Source: JAAYHG01 sp012735455 (GTDB lineage: Bacteria > Bacillota > DTU030 > DUMP01). From it: a stretch of 64,000 nucleotides of DNA. Below, one piece after another: positions 17,895 to 25,635 of this stretch. Numbering within the stretch: position 1 is the stretch's first letter; the number at the start of each line of letters is the position of its first letter. The notes beneath the pieces are model-generated. The model was not told the origin of the DNA. It did no database searches and saw nothing but the letters and a program-made list of their open reading frames with translations. The stretch is from NCBI GenBank assembly GCA_050951365.1, contig JBMNIX010000012.1, forward strand, positions 1 to 64,000, read 5' to 3'. Position numbers and translations under genes: made by a program.

Positions 17895-18912
17895 GTCATT
17901 GGTACTAAAAACCTACACCAATTCTATCTTGGTGCTCACGCCTGGGGGCGAGTTCCGGCGCCTTAAATGGCGTGGGCCTCTACCCCAGCCTGGCGAGGAG
18001 CTAGACCTTACGGCAAAGGCGCGAGTGGCCTGGTTTCCGGCGGCCCTGGCGGCGGTCTTGCTGCTCGTGGCAGTTCTACCACTTAATGCCTTAGCGGCGC
18101 GCCCGGCTGCGTATATTGCCCTGGATATTAATCCTAGCCTGGAGCTGGCCGTGGGGCGAAATGGCCTGGTGAAGAGCGGTAAGGGACTCGACGCCGATGG
18201 GGAGCGGCTTCTGAGCGAGGTGCAAGTGGTGGGACTTGAGCCGCCTGCCGCTGTGGAGAGTTTGGTGCGGCAGGCGGCAGTAGATGGCTACCTGGGTGGG
18301 AATCCCGATGATGTGGTGCTGCTTACCCGGGTGGAGCTTACAAAGAATTCGTCGGTAGCGGTGGAGGAACTGGAGGCGGCTACGCGCCGGGCTTTGGAGA
18401 CAAGTGACTGTGTGGCCTTCGTTTCTGTGGAAGAAGCTTCTACAGGGGAACTGAAAGAAGCCCGCGGAGCAGGGCTTTCCTTAAACAAGCTGCGGCTTGT
18501 GAAAAAACTGGAGCAGCAGCTTCCGCCGGGTCTGGCCAAGGGCAAGGTGAAAGAGAATGCTAAGGAGCAGGGTATAAAACAAATTTTATCTTCAGCCGGA
18601 AAAAAGGTGCCGGAAGTATTTGCCAACGGTCGCGTACAGGGTAAGTCGAAAGAAGCGGACAAGAAAAACAAGCCCAAGGAGGAACACGGCAACCGGCCGG
18701 CGCTCCCACCGGGCCAAGCCGTTGCCACAGCAGCCAGGGAGAAGGAAAAACCTGCCAAGGCCCAGAACAAAAAGGAGAATTCGCAACAAGAGAAGCCAGA
18801 CAAGACTGTAAGGCCGGAAGGTAAAGGTAAGTCAGGTGCGACGGAAAAGGGCGCGCAGCCGCCAGATAACAAGAAACCGCCCGGGCAGTCGGGAGCCAAG
18901 CGCAAAAAATAA
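17881..18912 (+). CDS. rsgI: RsgI-type anti-sigma factor with Lys-rich tail
   Basis: A 343-residue single-pass membrane protein. The cytosolic RsgI_N domain (about 1-55; VLKTYTNSILVLTPGGEFRR) should hold SigI. One transmembrane helix follows (FPAALAAVLLLVAVLPLNAL), then the conserved outer domain starting AAYIALDINPSLELAVGRNG. The remaining 130 residues are a low-complexity Lys/Pro/Glu/Gln tail. Clostridial RsgI proteins often end in carbohydrate-binding or protease modules; none is visible. The basic tail might touch the anionic wall. The GTG start at 17881 overlaps sigI. Confidence 0.87.
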   Translation: MNRGKSLVLKTYTNSILVLTPGGEFRRLKWRGPLPQPGEELDLTAKARVAWFPAALAAVLLLVAVLPLNALAARPAAYIALDINPSLELAVGRNGLVKSGKGLDADGERLLSEVQVVGLEPPAAVESLVRQAAVDGYLGGNPDDVVLLTRVELTKNSSVAVEELEAATRRALETSDCVAFVSVEEASTGELKEARGAGLSLNKLRLVKKLEQQLPPGLAKGKVKENAKEQGIKQILSSAGKKVPEVFANGRVQGKSKEADKKNKPKEEHGNRPALPPGQAVATAAREKEKPAKAQNKKENSQQEKPDKTVRPEGKGKSGATEKGAQPPDNKKPPGQSGAKRKK

Positions 18913-18982
18913 GACACAGGAACCTTTACGCTCCCTCCTTTCATATTCTAAAACGGACCCAGAAGCGAAAGGGGGAGTGTCC

Positions 18983-19330
18983 ATGCCTTACGATCATGGC
19001 AATTGGGGTCCTTCTGGCGGTGGCACTTGGGGACCTTCCGGGGGCGGTACGTGGGGCCCCCCGGGTTGCCCGTGGGGAGGATCGGGCAACTGGGGTGGCT
19101 GGCAGCAACCACCCGGCTGTCCCGGTATACCCAACAACGACCCACGTCAGATCGTCCAGCAAATTGATCCGGTGGCCCAGCACGGTTTGACAGAGCTGCA
19201 AGCGGGGGTCGACCCGCTCCATACGATGCGGGAGACAGCGCTCGGCGGCTACCTGGTGGCTAGTGGTTGTTCCGCCTCACAGGCTATTCAATTAATAGAG
19301 CAGTGGGAGCAAATGGGGCTGTTCCGTTAA
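18983..19330 (+). CDS. Gly/Trp/Pro-rich protein, possible spore or surface protein
   Basis: A 115-residue protein of unknown function. The first 50 residues are a repeat of the type GGGTWGPSGG with Cys-Pro turns (GPPGCPWGG), with no signal peptide. The second half is a helical domain (DPVAQHGLTELQAG; ASQAIQLIEQWEQMGLF). ATG at 18983 follows GGGGGAG. Aromatic-glycine repeats followed by a short helical domain are reminiscent of spore coat or sticky surface proteins, but I recognise no family. It is 70 bases downstream of rsgI and may belong to the SigI transcript. A terminator follows. Confidence 0.7.
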   Translation: MPYDHGNWGPSGGGTWGPSGGGTWGPPGCPWGGSGNWGGWQQPPGCPGIPNNDPRQIVQQIDPVAQHGLTELQAGVDPLHTMRETALGGYLVASGCSASQAIQLIEQWEQMGLFR

Positions 19331-19345
19331 GCCCTGGACTCCAGT

Positions 19346-19366
19346 GACCCGGGTTCAGCCCGGGTC
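19346..19366 (+). terminator. terminator after the Gly/Trp-rich gene
   Basis: GACCCGGG (19346-19353) pairs with CCCGGGTC (19359-19366) over a five-base loop, followed by TTTCCTGTTT. It closes the sigI-rsgI unit. Confidence 0.75.
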
Positions 19367-19469
19367 TTTCCTGTTTAGGAAGGGATTTCCTCGATTCTAG
19401 GGCAGGAATTTTTTCGCTCGGCGCCAATTATACTATGATGAGAAAGGAAATACTCCTTGGAGGCTAAGG

Positions 19470-20720
19470 ATGTTAAACTACGTCTTCTCCAGCAAGGCGA
19501 AGAGTCTTGCTTTTTTCGCTGCATTTTTGCTATTGCTGGTCGTATCAGGGAGTAGACCCGCCTCGGCCGCTCTACCCAACTTGGTGGGAGAGGCAGCAGT
19601 ACTTATGGATGCTGAGACAGGTACAATTCTTGCGAGCCGCAACCCTGAACAGCGCCTGCCTATGGCCAGTACCACCAAGATGATGACGGCCCTTATTGCG
19701 CTGGAACGGGGCCAACTGGATGAGACAGTTACCGTCAGCGAGGAAGCTGCCTATCAAGAAGGCAGCTCCATGTACACCAGCCCGGGCGAGACCTATACCC
19801 TGGAGGAAATGTTGTATGGCCTGCTGCTCAACTCGGGTAACGATGCTGCCTGGGCTATAGCGGAGCACGTGGCCGGCAGTGTGCCGGAGTTTGTAGAGCT
19901 GATGAATGAAAAAGCACTGGAGCTAGGGGCCACGAATACTCACTTTGCCAATCCCAGCGGCCTACCCGACCCGGAGCATTACAGCACCGCCCGGGACCTG
20001 GCTCTTATTGCCCAAGCGGCGCTCGCCCGCAGCGATTTTAGCCGCTTGGTGGCCACAAAGGCTCAGGAGGTGCCCTGGCCGGTAAAGGGGGAGAATAAGC
20101 TCCTTATCAACCATAACCGCTTACTCTGGCGCTATGATGGTGCTGACGGCGTGAAGACAGGTTATACCAATGAGGCGCGCCAGTGCCTGGTGGCCTCTGC
20201 CACCCGCGAAGAACGACGCCTGATTGCCGTGATCTTAAAGAGTGAGGGCAACTCCGTTTGGACTGATGCGGAGAAGCTCTTGGATTACGGCTTTGCCAAT
20301 TTTGAGAATAGGACCTTGGTGAGAGCTGGCGAGAGCCTGGCGTCAGCACCGGTTAAGGGCGGCGAAAGCGAAGAGGTTTCCCTTATGACCGCTGCAGACC
20401 TTACCGTGACCCTGCCTAAAGGGGCGGGCGAAGAAGTGGAAAAGACCGTGGAGGTTCTAGGCGAACTGGAGGCACCTGTGGCAGCGGGGCATCAGGCGGG
20501 CGAGTTGGTTTTTAGCCTGGCTGGAGAGGAGATTGGCCGGGTGCCCCTTGTTACCACGGTAGATGTGGCGCGACCAGTGAAGAAAAATTGGTGGTTTTGG
20601 GCGGCAGCAGGGCTGGCCCTTTACACATTGGTTTACTTGATCATACGGTGGGACATCCGGCGACGGCGCCAGCGCATGCGCCTGCGGCGGATTATTGCCC
20701 GGTACCGATATCGTGAGTAG
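19470..20720 (+). CDS. D-alanyl-D-alanine carboxypeptidase (class A low-MW PBP, DacF/PBP5 type)
   Basis: A 416-residue exported wall enzyme that removes the terminal D-Ala from peptidoglycan stem peptides. A signal peptide spans about 1-33 (SLAFFAAFLLLLVVSGSRP). The three active-site motifs of peptidase S11 are present: S-x-x-K in ASTTKM, S-G-N in LLNSGNDAAW and K-T-G in DGVKTGYT. A PBP5-type C-terminal domain follows, then a membrane helix (WWFWAAAGLALYTLVYLII) and a basic tail, so it is anchored at its C-terminus. The start has GGAGG at a normal distance. Such enzymes act in vegetative growth or sporulation; which cannot be told here. Confidence 0.93.
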   Translation: MLNYVFSSKAKSLAFFAAFLLLLVVSGSRPASAALPNLVGEAAVLMDAETGTILASRNPEQRLPMASTTKMMTALIALERGQLDETVTVSEEAAYQEGSSMYTSPGETYTLEEMLYGLLLNSGNDAAWAIAEHVAGSVPEFVELMNEKALELGATNTHFANPSGLPDPEHYSTARDLALIAQAALARSDFSRLVATKAQEVPWPVKGENKLLINHNRLLWRYDGADGVKTGYTNEARQCLVASATREERRLIAVILKSEGNSVWTDAEKLLDYGFANFENRTLVRAGESLASAPVKGGESEEVSLMTAADLTVTLPKGAGEEVEKTVEVLGELEAPVAAGHQAGELVFSLAGEEIGRVPLVTTVDVARPVKKNWWFWAAAGLALYTLVYLIIRWDIRRRRQRMRLRRIIARYRYRE

Positions 20721-20730
20721 GATTGCATTG

Positions 20731-20755
20731 AGGCCGACGGTGCGTTCGTCGGCCT
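20731..20755 (+). terminator. terminator after the carboxypeptidase gene
   Basis: AGGCCGACG (20731-20739) pairs with CGTCGGCCT (20747-20755) over seven bases, followed by TCTTGTATTCT. Confidence 0.75.
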
Positions 20756-20814
20756 TCTTGTATTCTACCCCCAGAGAATGTGTTTCTCGGAATATGTTGC
20801 TCCGGGGCCTGTCC

Positions 20815-20844
20815 TTTACCGCTCTTCACGTAGGATGGTATAAT
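20815..20844 (+). promoter_or_regulatory. probable sigma-A promoter of the prenyltransferase gene
   Basis: A perfect TATAAT (20839-20844) lies 18 bases downstream of TTTACC (20815-20820), which matches four of six -35 bases. The gene starts about 65 bases downstream. Confidence 0.5.
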
Positions 20845-20908
20845 GAGGCGAAGACAGCTTCTCTTCGGAATTCAGGTCACTTCTTTCATCATAGAGAGGT
20901 AGGTGCAT

Positions 20909-21814
20909 ATGACCACCGAACTATTACCGGCTACGCGCGAATTGGGGTGGACCGAACGCGTGGCAGCCTACCTGCGTCTGCTGCGGCTGCGCCAGTGGAC
21001 GAAGAACGGCTTTGTACTGGCTGGCGTTTTGTTTTCCGGTCGGTTCACGGATCCTGGAGCACTGCTGGCGGCAGTTGTTGCTTTCCTGCTCTTTTCTCTT
21101 GTCTCCAGCGCCGGTTATATCTTTAATGACATCAGGGATCGTGAGGAGGACCGGTTGCACCCGCTTAAGCGGCGGCGCCCGCTAGCGGCTGGGACGGTTG
21201 GTGTGGGTGAGGCCCGGGTTCTCATGGGGCTGCTGCTCCTTCTTGCTCTGCCTGCAGGTTTTTGGTTCGGAACGTTATTCGGGCTTCTTCTGACCATCTA
21301 CTTCTTATGGTCTCTCAGCTATTCGCTGTGGCTTAAGAAGATAGTGCTCATTGACCTCATTGCCGTGGCGGCAGGTTTTGTGCTGCGGGCGGCTGCCGGG
21401 GCAGTGGTGGTAGGGGTGGGTATCTCACCCTGGCTGCTCATTTGCACCACCCTGCTGGCACTTTTTTTGGGTTTGGGCAAGCGCCGCCATGAATTGCTGC
21501 TCTTGGAAGACGGTGCCGGTGCGCACCGGGCTGCCTTGGATGATTACAGCCCTGAGCTCTTGAACCAGCTTCTTTCCTCAGTCACCGCCGCAACGTTGGT
21601 CTCTTACTCTATTTACACCTTCACCGCCGGGCACGGCGTTTATATGATGCTCACCATCCCCTTTGTGCTCTTTGGGCTATTTCGCTACCTGTACTTGATC
21701 TATCGCCGGGACCTGGGCGGCAGTCCGGAGGAGGCCCTGCTGGGGGACAAGCAGCTCCTGGGGAATATCATCCTCTGGGTTATTGCGGTACTGGTGATTC
21801 TTTACGTTGACTAG
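20909..21814 (+). CDS. UbiA-family prenyltransferase (decaprenyl-phosphate phosphoribosyltransferase type)
   Basis: A 301-residue membrane protein with about eight helices. The first Asp-rich motif is FNDIRDREEDRLHPLKRRRP. That N-D-x-x-D-x-x-x-D pattern with the following HP is characteristic of the branch that moves phosphoribosyl onto a polyprenyl phosphate. A second motif region is DDYSPELLNQL. The product of known relatives is a lipid-linked pentose donor. The GT39-type glycosyltransferase gene that follows could use such a lipid-linked sugar. ATG at 20909 is chosen over GTG at 20903. Confidence 0.82.
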   Translation: MTTELLPATRELGWTERVAAYLRLLRLRQWTKNGFVLAGVLFSGRFTDPGALLAAVVAFLLFSLVSSAGYIFNDIRDREEDRLHPLKRRRPLAAGTVGVGEARVLMGLLLLLALPAGFWFGTLFGLLLTIYFLWSLSYSLWLKKIVLIDLIAVAAGFVLRAAAGAVVVGVGISPWLLICTTLLALFLGLGKRRHELLLLEDGAGAHRAALDDYSPELLNQLLSSVTAATLVSYSIYTFTAGHGVYMMLTIPFVLFGLFRYLYLIYRRDLGGSPEEALLGDKQLLGNIILWVIAVLVILYVD

Positions 21815-21981
21815 TACCTCGTCATAGCCTCTCCTGTAGGACCCAATCTAACAATCTGTGCTGGTAGTCCACGCCAACTACCCGTATTCTGACCTTTCCC
21901 CTGCGCTTGAGGAGAGGACTAGTTGGGGGAGAGTTGGGGTGGGGATGGTTATCTTAGACGAATAGGAGAGGGGGTTTAGAC

Positions 21982-23181
21982 ATGGAGTTTAAGAAATGGT
22001 GGCGCGACCTGGTGCTGGTTTTCACCGTGGCCTTGGTGCTGCGCCTGGCTTTTAACTGGAACTTCGTCACCAACAAAGAACATGCTGACATTGCCAGCAT
22101 GTACCAGTATGCCCTGCGTGTGGCGCGTGGCATTTATTACGGTGAGGGGGCGTATTGGCCGCCCGGTTTTATCTTTCTCTCCGGTGGCCTGATCCGCCTT
22201 TTTGGCCCGGACAGGTACTGGACGGTGGTGCGCTACCTCCAGTCTTTCTTGGGGGCACTTACCTGCATCTGGGGTTATTTGGTTGCCCGTGCGGCCTTTG
22301 CCAACCGGCTGGCAGCCCTTTTGGGAGGATTCCTCCTTGCCTTTTATCTCCCTCTTATCTATTACACCGGTTTGGCCTTCAGCGAAACGCTCTTTCTCTT
22401 CTTTTTCTTGTTAGCTGTGGTGCTTCTCTACCAGCTGAAGGATAGCCAAAGTGTCCGGGATGCCGCTTGGGCTGGGTTTGTTCTGGGACTAGCCAGTCTC
22501 ACACGGCCCGTCTCACTTTTGGTACCGGTGCTGGTGGTGCCCTGGTACTACCTCCTTTGGAATCGGCGCTGGCGTCCGGTCTTGGCACGTGTGGCCGTAA
22601 TGGGAGCGGTGCTCCTTATGACCCTTATGCCCTGGGCGCTGCGCAATCTGCTGGTTACAGGGGAGTTGGTTCTGGTTGATGTCAATGGTGGCATCAACTT
22701 TTACATTGGCCACAATGAAAGGGCTACTGGCACTTGGATGGATCTGGGCCAGAAAACGAATCCGGTTATTCTTTTGGGTGGTTCGCCGGATGCAGGGAAG
22801 CTAGGCTACCGCCGCGGGCTGGAGTTTATACTCAACAACCCCCGCCAGGAGCTTTCCCTGGCCTGGACCAAGTTCTACTGGTTTTGGACTAAACCCTCTG
22901 ACTGGTATATCAGCCGCTGGGCCAGCCAGCACAGGATCCCCCACCTGGAGCCTCCCGTTTGGGGAGCCCTTGCGGTAGTAGGAGCCTTGTTAACCCTACG
23001 CCGCTGGCGCGGGACTGCTTTCCTGGTGCTTTTTGTGCTCTATTACAACGCCATAATCGTGGCCATTTACTACGCCTCGCGCTACCGCCTGGTGGTGGAG
23101 CCGTTTTGGCTGCTGCTGGTGGCAGGGGGTTTTGCTGAAGCGGTGCTCTGGCTCCGCAGTAGAAGAAGACTCTATTCGTAG
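21982..23181 (+). CDS. GT39-type membrane glycosyltransferase
   Basis: A 399-residue polytopic protein resembling the dolichyl-phosphate-mannose-protein mannosyltransferase/ArnT group. It has an early acidic loop (TNKEHADIASMYQYALRVAR), then ARGIYYGEGAYWPPGFIF, followed by about ten hydrophobic helices. These enzymes take sugar from a polyprenyl-phosphate donor and add it to a protein or lipid on the outer face. The gene follows the prenyltransferase by 167 bases. A possible joint role is glycosylation of the S-layer proteins found at 32-38 kb. The gene converges on gldA with a 10-base overlap. The acceptor is unknown. Confidence 0.78.
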   Translation: MEFKKWWRDLVLVFTVALVLRLAFNWNFVTNKEHADIASMYQYALRVARGIYYGEGAYWPPGFIFLSGGLIRLFGPDRYWTVVRYLQSFLGALTCIWGYLVARAAFANRLAALLGGFLLAFYLPLIYYTGLAFSETLFLFFFLLAVVLLYQLKDSQSVRDAAWAGFVLGLASLTRPVSLLVPVLVVPWYYLLWNRRWRPVLARVAVMGAVLLMTLMPWALRNLLVTGELVLVDVNGGINFYIGHNERATGTWMDLGQKTNPVILLGGSPDAGKLGYRRGLEFILNNPRQELSLAWTKFYWFWTKPSDWYISRWASQHRIPHLEPPVWGALAVVGALLTLRRWRGTAFLVLFVLYYNAIIVAIYYASRYRLVVEPFWLLLVAGGFAEAVLWLRSRRRLYS

Positions 23182-24272
23182 CAGTGACCGGTTGAAACCT
23201 GTCCCAGTGCGTCTGCCGCCAGAATAGCGTCCACAACCAGCTCTGGGGTGACGGGGAAGGGCTCGTTGTGGATGGTCTCGTTCGGGGCGGTGGCAACCTG
23301 GGCTACCTTCATCAGATCTCCCCGGGTTGGGTTATCAAGGCCCAACTGGGCCAAAGAGGTGGGAAGACCGACCACCTGGCAGAACTCTATGACCTCGTAG
23401 ATGAGCTCAGTTGGTTTCCCTTCCATCACTAACTGTACCAGGGTGGAGAAGGCCACCTTCTCACCGTGATAGTAATGGTGGGTTGGTTCTAATGCGGTAA
23501 AGCCATTGTGGATGGCATGGGCCGCGGCCAGGCCGCCGCTCTCAAAGCCGAGGCCGGACAGGAGGGTGCTGGCCTCTACCACTTTCTCCACGGCTGGGCT
23601 CACGGCGTGTTTTTCCACCGCCAGCTTGGCTGTGTAGCCGTGGTCGATTAAGGTGGTGTAACAAAGATCTGCCAGGGCCAGAGCGGAAAGAGTGGGGGTG
23701 CCGCCAGACAAGGCCTCTTTGTGGGAAGCATTCGAGGCCTCGGCCTCAAACTTAGTAGCCAGAGCATCGCCCATGCCGGCTACCAGGAACCGTGCCGGTG
23801 CCTGCGCTACCAGCTGTGTGTCCATCAGCACCAAGTCAGGATTTTGCGGCAGCACGAGGTACTCCTCAAAGGTGCCGTCTGGAGTGTAAATCACCGAAAG
23901 CGCGCTGCAGGGAGCATCGGTTGTGGCGATGGAGGGTAGTATTGCAACAGGTACATTTAAGTAAAAGGCTACCGCTTTGGCTGTGTCCAGGGCCTTGCCA
24001 CCGCCGAAACCAATGATGACATTGGCCCCGGCTTCCTGAGCGGCTCTTTTTACCCGTTCGATTTCCGGTTTGCTGCACTCGCCACCGAACTGTTCCACTG
24101 TGATCCGGATCCCTCTGAGCCCCTGCTCGAGGGTTTGTCCGGCGGTGCGCCAGGCGGTTTTCGAAGTCAGCACCAGGGCCTTGTTTCCCAAAGGTGCGAT
24201 GAAACGACCAGCTTCCTTTAAGGCACCGCTGCCCTGCACATACCTGCCAGGTGAGATTAGAGCCTTAATCAT
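23172..24272 (-). CDS. gldA: glycerol dehydrogenase (iron-containing alcohol dehydrogenase family)
   Basis: A 366-residue cytosolic NAD-dependent enzyme that oxidises glycerol to dihydroxyacetone. The length fits GldA. NAD-binding IIGFGGGKALDTAKAVA and metal-site stretches are present: VAGMGDALATKFEAE, GLAAAHAIHNGFTAL and HHYYHGEKVAF. The start at 24272 is chosen because GGAAGGAG lies eight bases upstream; a longer reading from 24299 adds nine residues. The C-terminal codons overlap those of the convergent glycosyltransferase gene. There are no glycerol kinase or uptake genes next to it. Confidence 0.92.
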   Translation of the reverse strand: MIKALISPGRYVQGSGALKEAGRFIAPLGNKALVLTSKTAWRTAGQTLEQGLRGIRITVEQFGGECSKPEIERVKRAAQEAGANVIIGFGGGKALDTAKAVAFYLNVPVAILPSIATTDAPCSALSVIYTPDGTFEEYLVLPQNPDLVLMDTQLVAQAPARFLVAGMGDALATKFEAEASNASHKEALSGGTPTLSALALADLCYTTLIDHGYTAKLAVEKHAVSPAVEKVVEASTLLSGLGFESGGLAAAHAIHNGFTALEPTHHYYHGEKVAFSTLVQLVMEGKPTELIYEVIEFCQVVGLPTSLAQLGLDNPTRGDLMKVAQVATAPNETIHNEPFPVTPELVVDAILAADALGQVSTGHCYE

Positions 24273-24361
24273 GCGAGCCTCTCCTTCCTTTGTGTTCATC
24301 AGCTGCCTAATTCCCTCTTCATTATTTCGTTGGTCCGGCTATGCTATGCATTACTATTTTG

Positions 24362-24391
24362 TTGACAAAGGTAGGTAGCGGTAGCTATAAT
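24362..24391 (+). promoter_or_regulatory. consensus sigma-A promoter of the RND efflux operon
   Basis: TTGACA (24362-24367) and TATAAT (24386-24391) are both perfect matches, with an 18-base spacer. The promoter should be strong when it is not repressed. Confidence 0.85.
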
Positions 24392-24403
24392 TTAGTTATT
24401 ACT

Positions 24404-24419
24404 GACCGACCGGTCGGTC
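24404..24419. promoter_or_regulatory. 16-bp palindromic operator, probably for the TetR-family regulator
   Basis: GACCGACCGGTCGGTC is a perfect palindrome that starts 12 bases after the -10 box, so a bound repressor would cover the transcription start. TetR-family sites of this shape are common, and a TetR-family gene is the last gene of the operon (29960-30586). Autorepression of the whole operon is the simplest model. Confidence 0.78.
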
Positions 24420-24447
24420 GGAGGGACGACAGCTGGGAGGAGAAAAG

Positions 24448-25635
24448 ATGTTGAGACAGAGAGGATACATACTTGGGGTGCTTTGGCTTGGATTGGTACT
24501 AATCGTTGCTGGTTGTCAGCCGGTGGAGCAATCTGATGAGGGGCCGAAACCGGTCGCGGTAGAGGTTGCACCAGTGGCACGGGGGGAGGTCCAAAGCACA
24601 ACCACCCTGAGCGGGCGCATAGAAGCGCGGGCCGACGTTCCTGTGCTAGCTCGGCTTGCGGCCCAGGTGACAGCTGTCAAGGTTAAGGTGGGCGAATCTG
24701 TCCAGGCGGGTCAAGCATTGGTAGAACTGGATAAGAAAGATGTAGTAGAGCAGGTGCGCCAGGCCGAGGCAGCTCTTGCCATGGCGGAGGCGGTGCTTCC
24801 ACCTGAGTCGGGAGAGTCGGCAGCCGTTGCCAGTGCCCGTGTGATGAGTGAGAATGCCCAGGCGGACTTAGAGCGGATGGAGTATCTCTGGCAGCAGGGT
24901 GCCATCTCGGAGCAGATGCTGGAGGCGGCGCGTGCTCAAGCTGCCGGGGCAGCGGCGCAATACGAAGCGGCCCTTGATCGGGAAAAAACAGCTCAGGCCC
25001 AGTACGAACAGGCGCAAGCGGCTTTGGCGTTGGCTCGTTCCCAGCTGGCCAATACTACTATCACTGCTCCGGTTTCGGGCGTAGTGGCCTCCCTCCAGGT
25101 TAAGGTGGGACAGATGCTGAGTCCGGGTGTGGTTGTGGCCAATGTCGTTGACATGGATCAGGTCCAGCTCAAGCTCAATGTCAGCGAGCGGGACATCAAC
25201 AAGTTGACGGTGGGCCAGACCGTGAAAGTGCGCATCAGCAGCCTGGGTAACGAAGAATTTGCCGGTGAACTGACCTCCCTGGCGCCGGCGGTGGACGCAC
25301 GGACTCTCACCTTCCCGGCGGAGGTTACGGTGGATAACCCGCAGCACCGGGTAAAACCGGGTATGTTTGCGGAAGTGGACTTGGAGACGGCAGCTGTCCT
25401 GGACGTGCTGGTAGTGCCGCGTGCCGCAATCCTGGAGGAAGGTGACCAGCAGTATGCTTACGTTGTCACCGACGGCAAGGCCGAGCTGCGCGCAGTTACC
25501 CTTGGTTTGGCCAATGAAGAGACAGTAGAGGTCAAGACAGGTCTTAACGAAGGTGATCTCCTGGTGGTGAAAGGACAACAGTACCTCAGTCAGGGCCTGC
25601 CGGTGACGGTGGTCAAAGGGGGTGAAGCTCAGTGA
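24448..25635 (+). CDS. RND efflux periplasmic adaptor (membrane-fusion lipoprotein)
   Basis: A 395-residue exported adaptor subunit. A lipoprotein signal ends in the lipobox VAGC (about residue 25). The lipoyl half-motifs are visible (RLAAQVTAVKVKVGESVQAG; NTTITAPVSGVVASLQVKVG), separated by a helical hairpin (about 100-195). Beta-barrel and membrane-proximal domains follow. It joins the inner-membrane pump to an outer channel in known systems. Its stop overlaps the start of the pump gene by four bases (GTGA). ATG has GGGAGGAG at a good distance. Expression is likely under the palindrome upstream. Confidence 0.92.
   Translation: MLRQRGYILGVLWLGLVLIVAGCQPVEQSDEGPKPVAVEVAPVARGEVQSTTTLSGRIEARADVPVLARLAAQVTAVKVKVGESVQAGQALVELDKKDVVEQVRQAEAALAMAEAVLPPESGESAAVASARVMSENAQADLERMEYLWQQGAISEQMLEAARAQAAGAAAQYEAALDREKTAQAQYEQAQAALALARSQLANTTITAPVSGVVASLQVKVGQMLSPGVVVANVVDMDQVQLKLNVSERDINKLTVGQTVKVRISSLGNEEFAGELTSLAPAVDARTLTFPAEVTVDNPQHRVKPGMFAEVDLETAAVLDVLVVPRAAILEEGDQQYAYVVTDGKAELRAVTLGLANEETVEVKTGLNEGDLLVVKGQQYLSQGLPVTVVKGGEAQ

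Noticed and set aside
21860..21885. Short inverted repeat GGTAGT/ACTACC before the GT39-type gene
   Set aside because: Only six paired bases with no T-run and no promoter next to it; too short to call.
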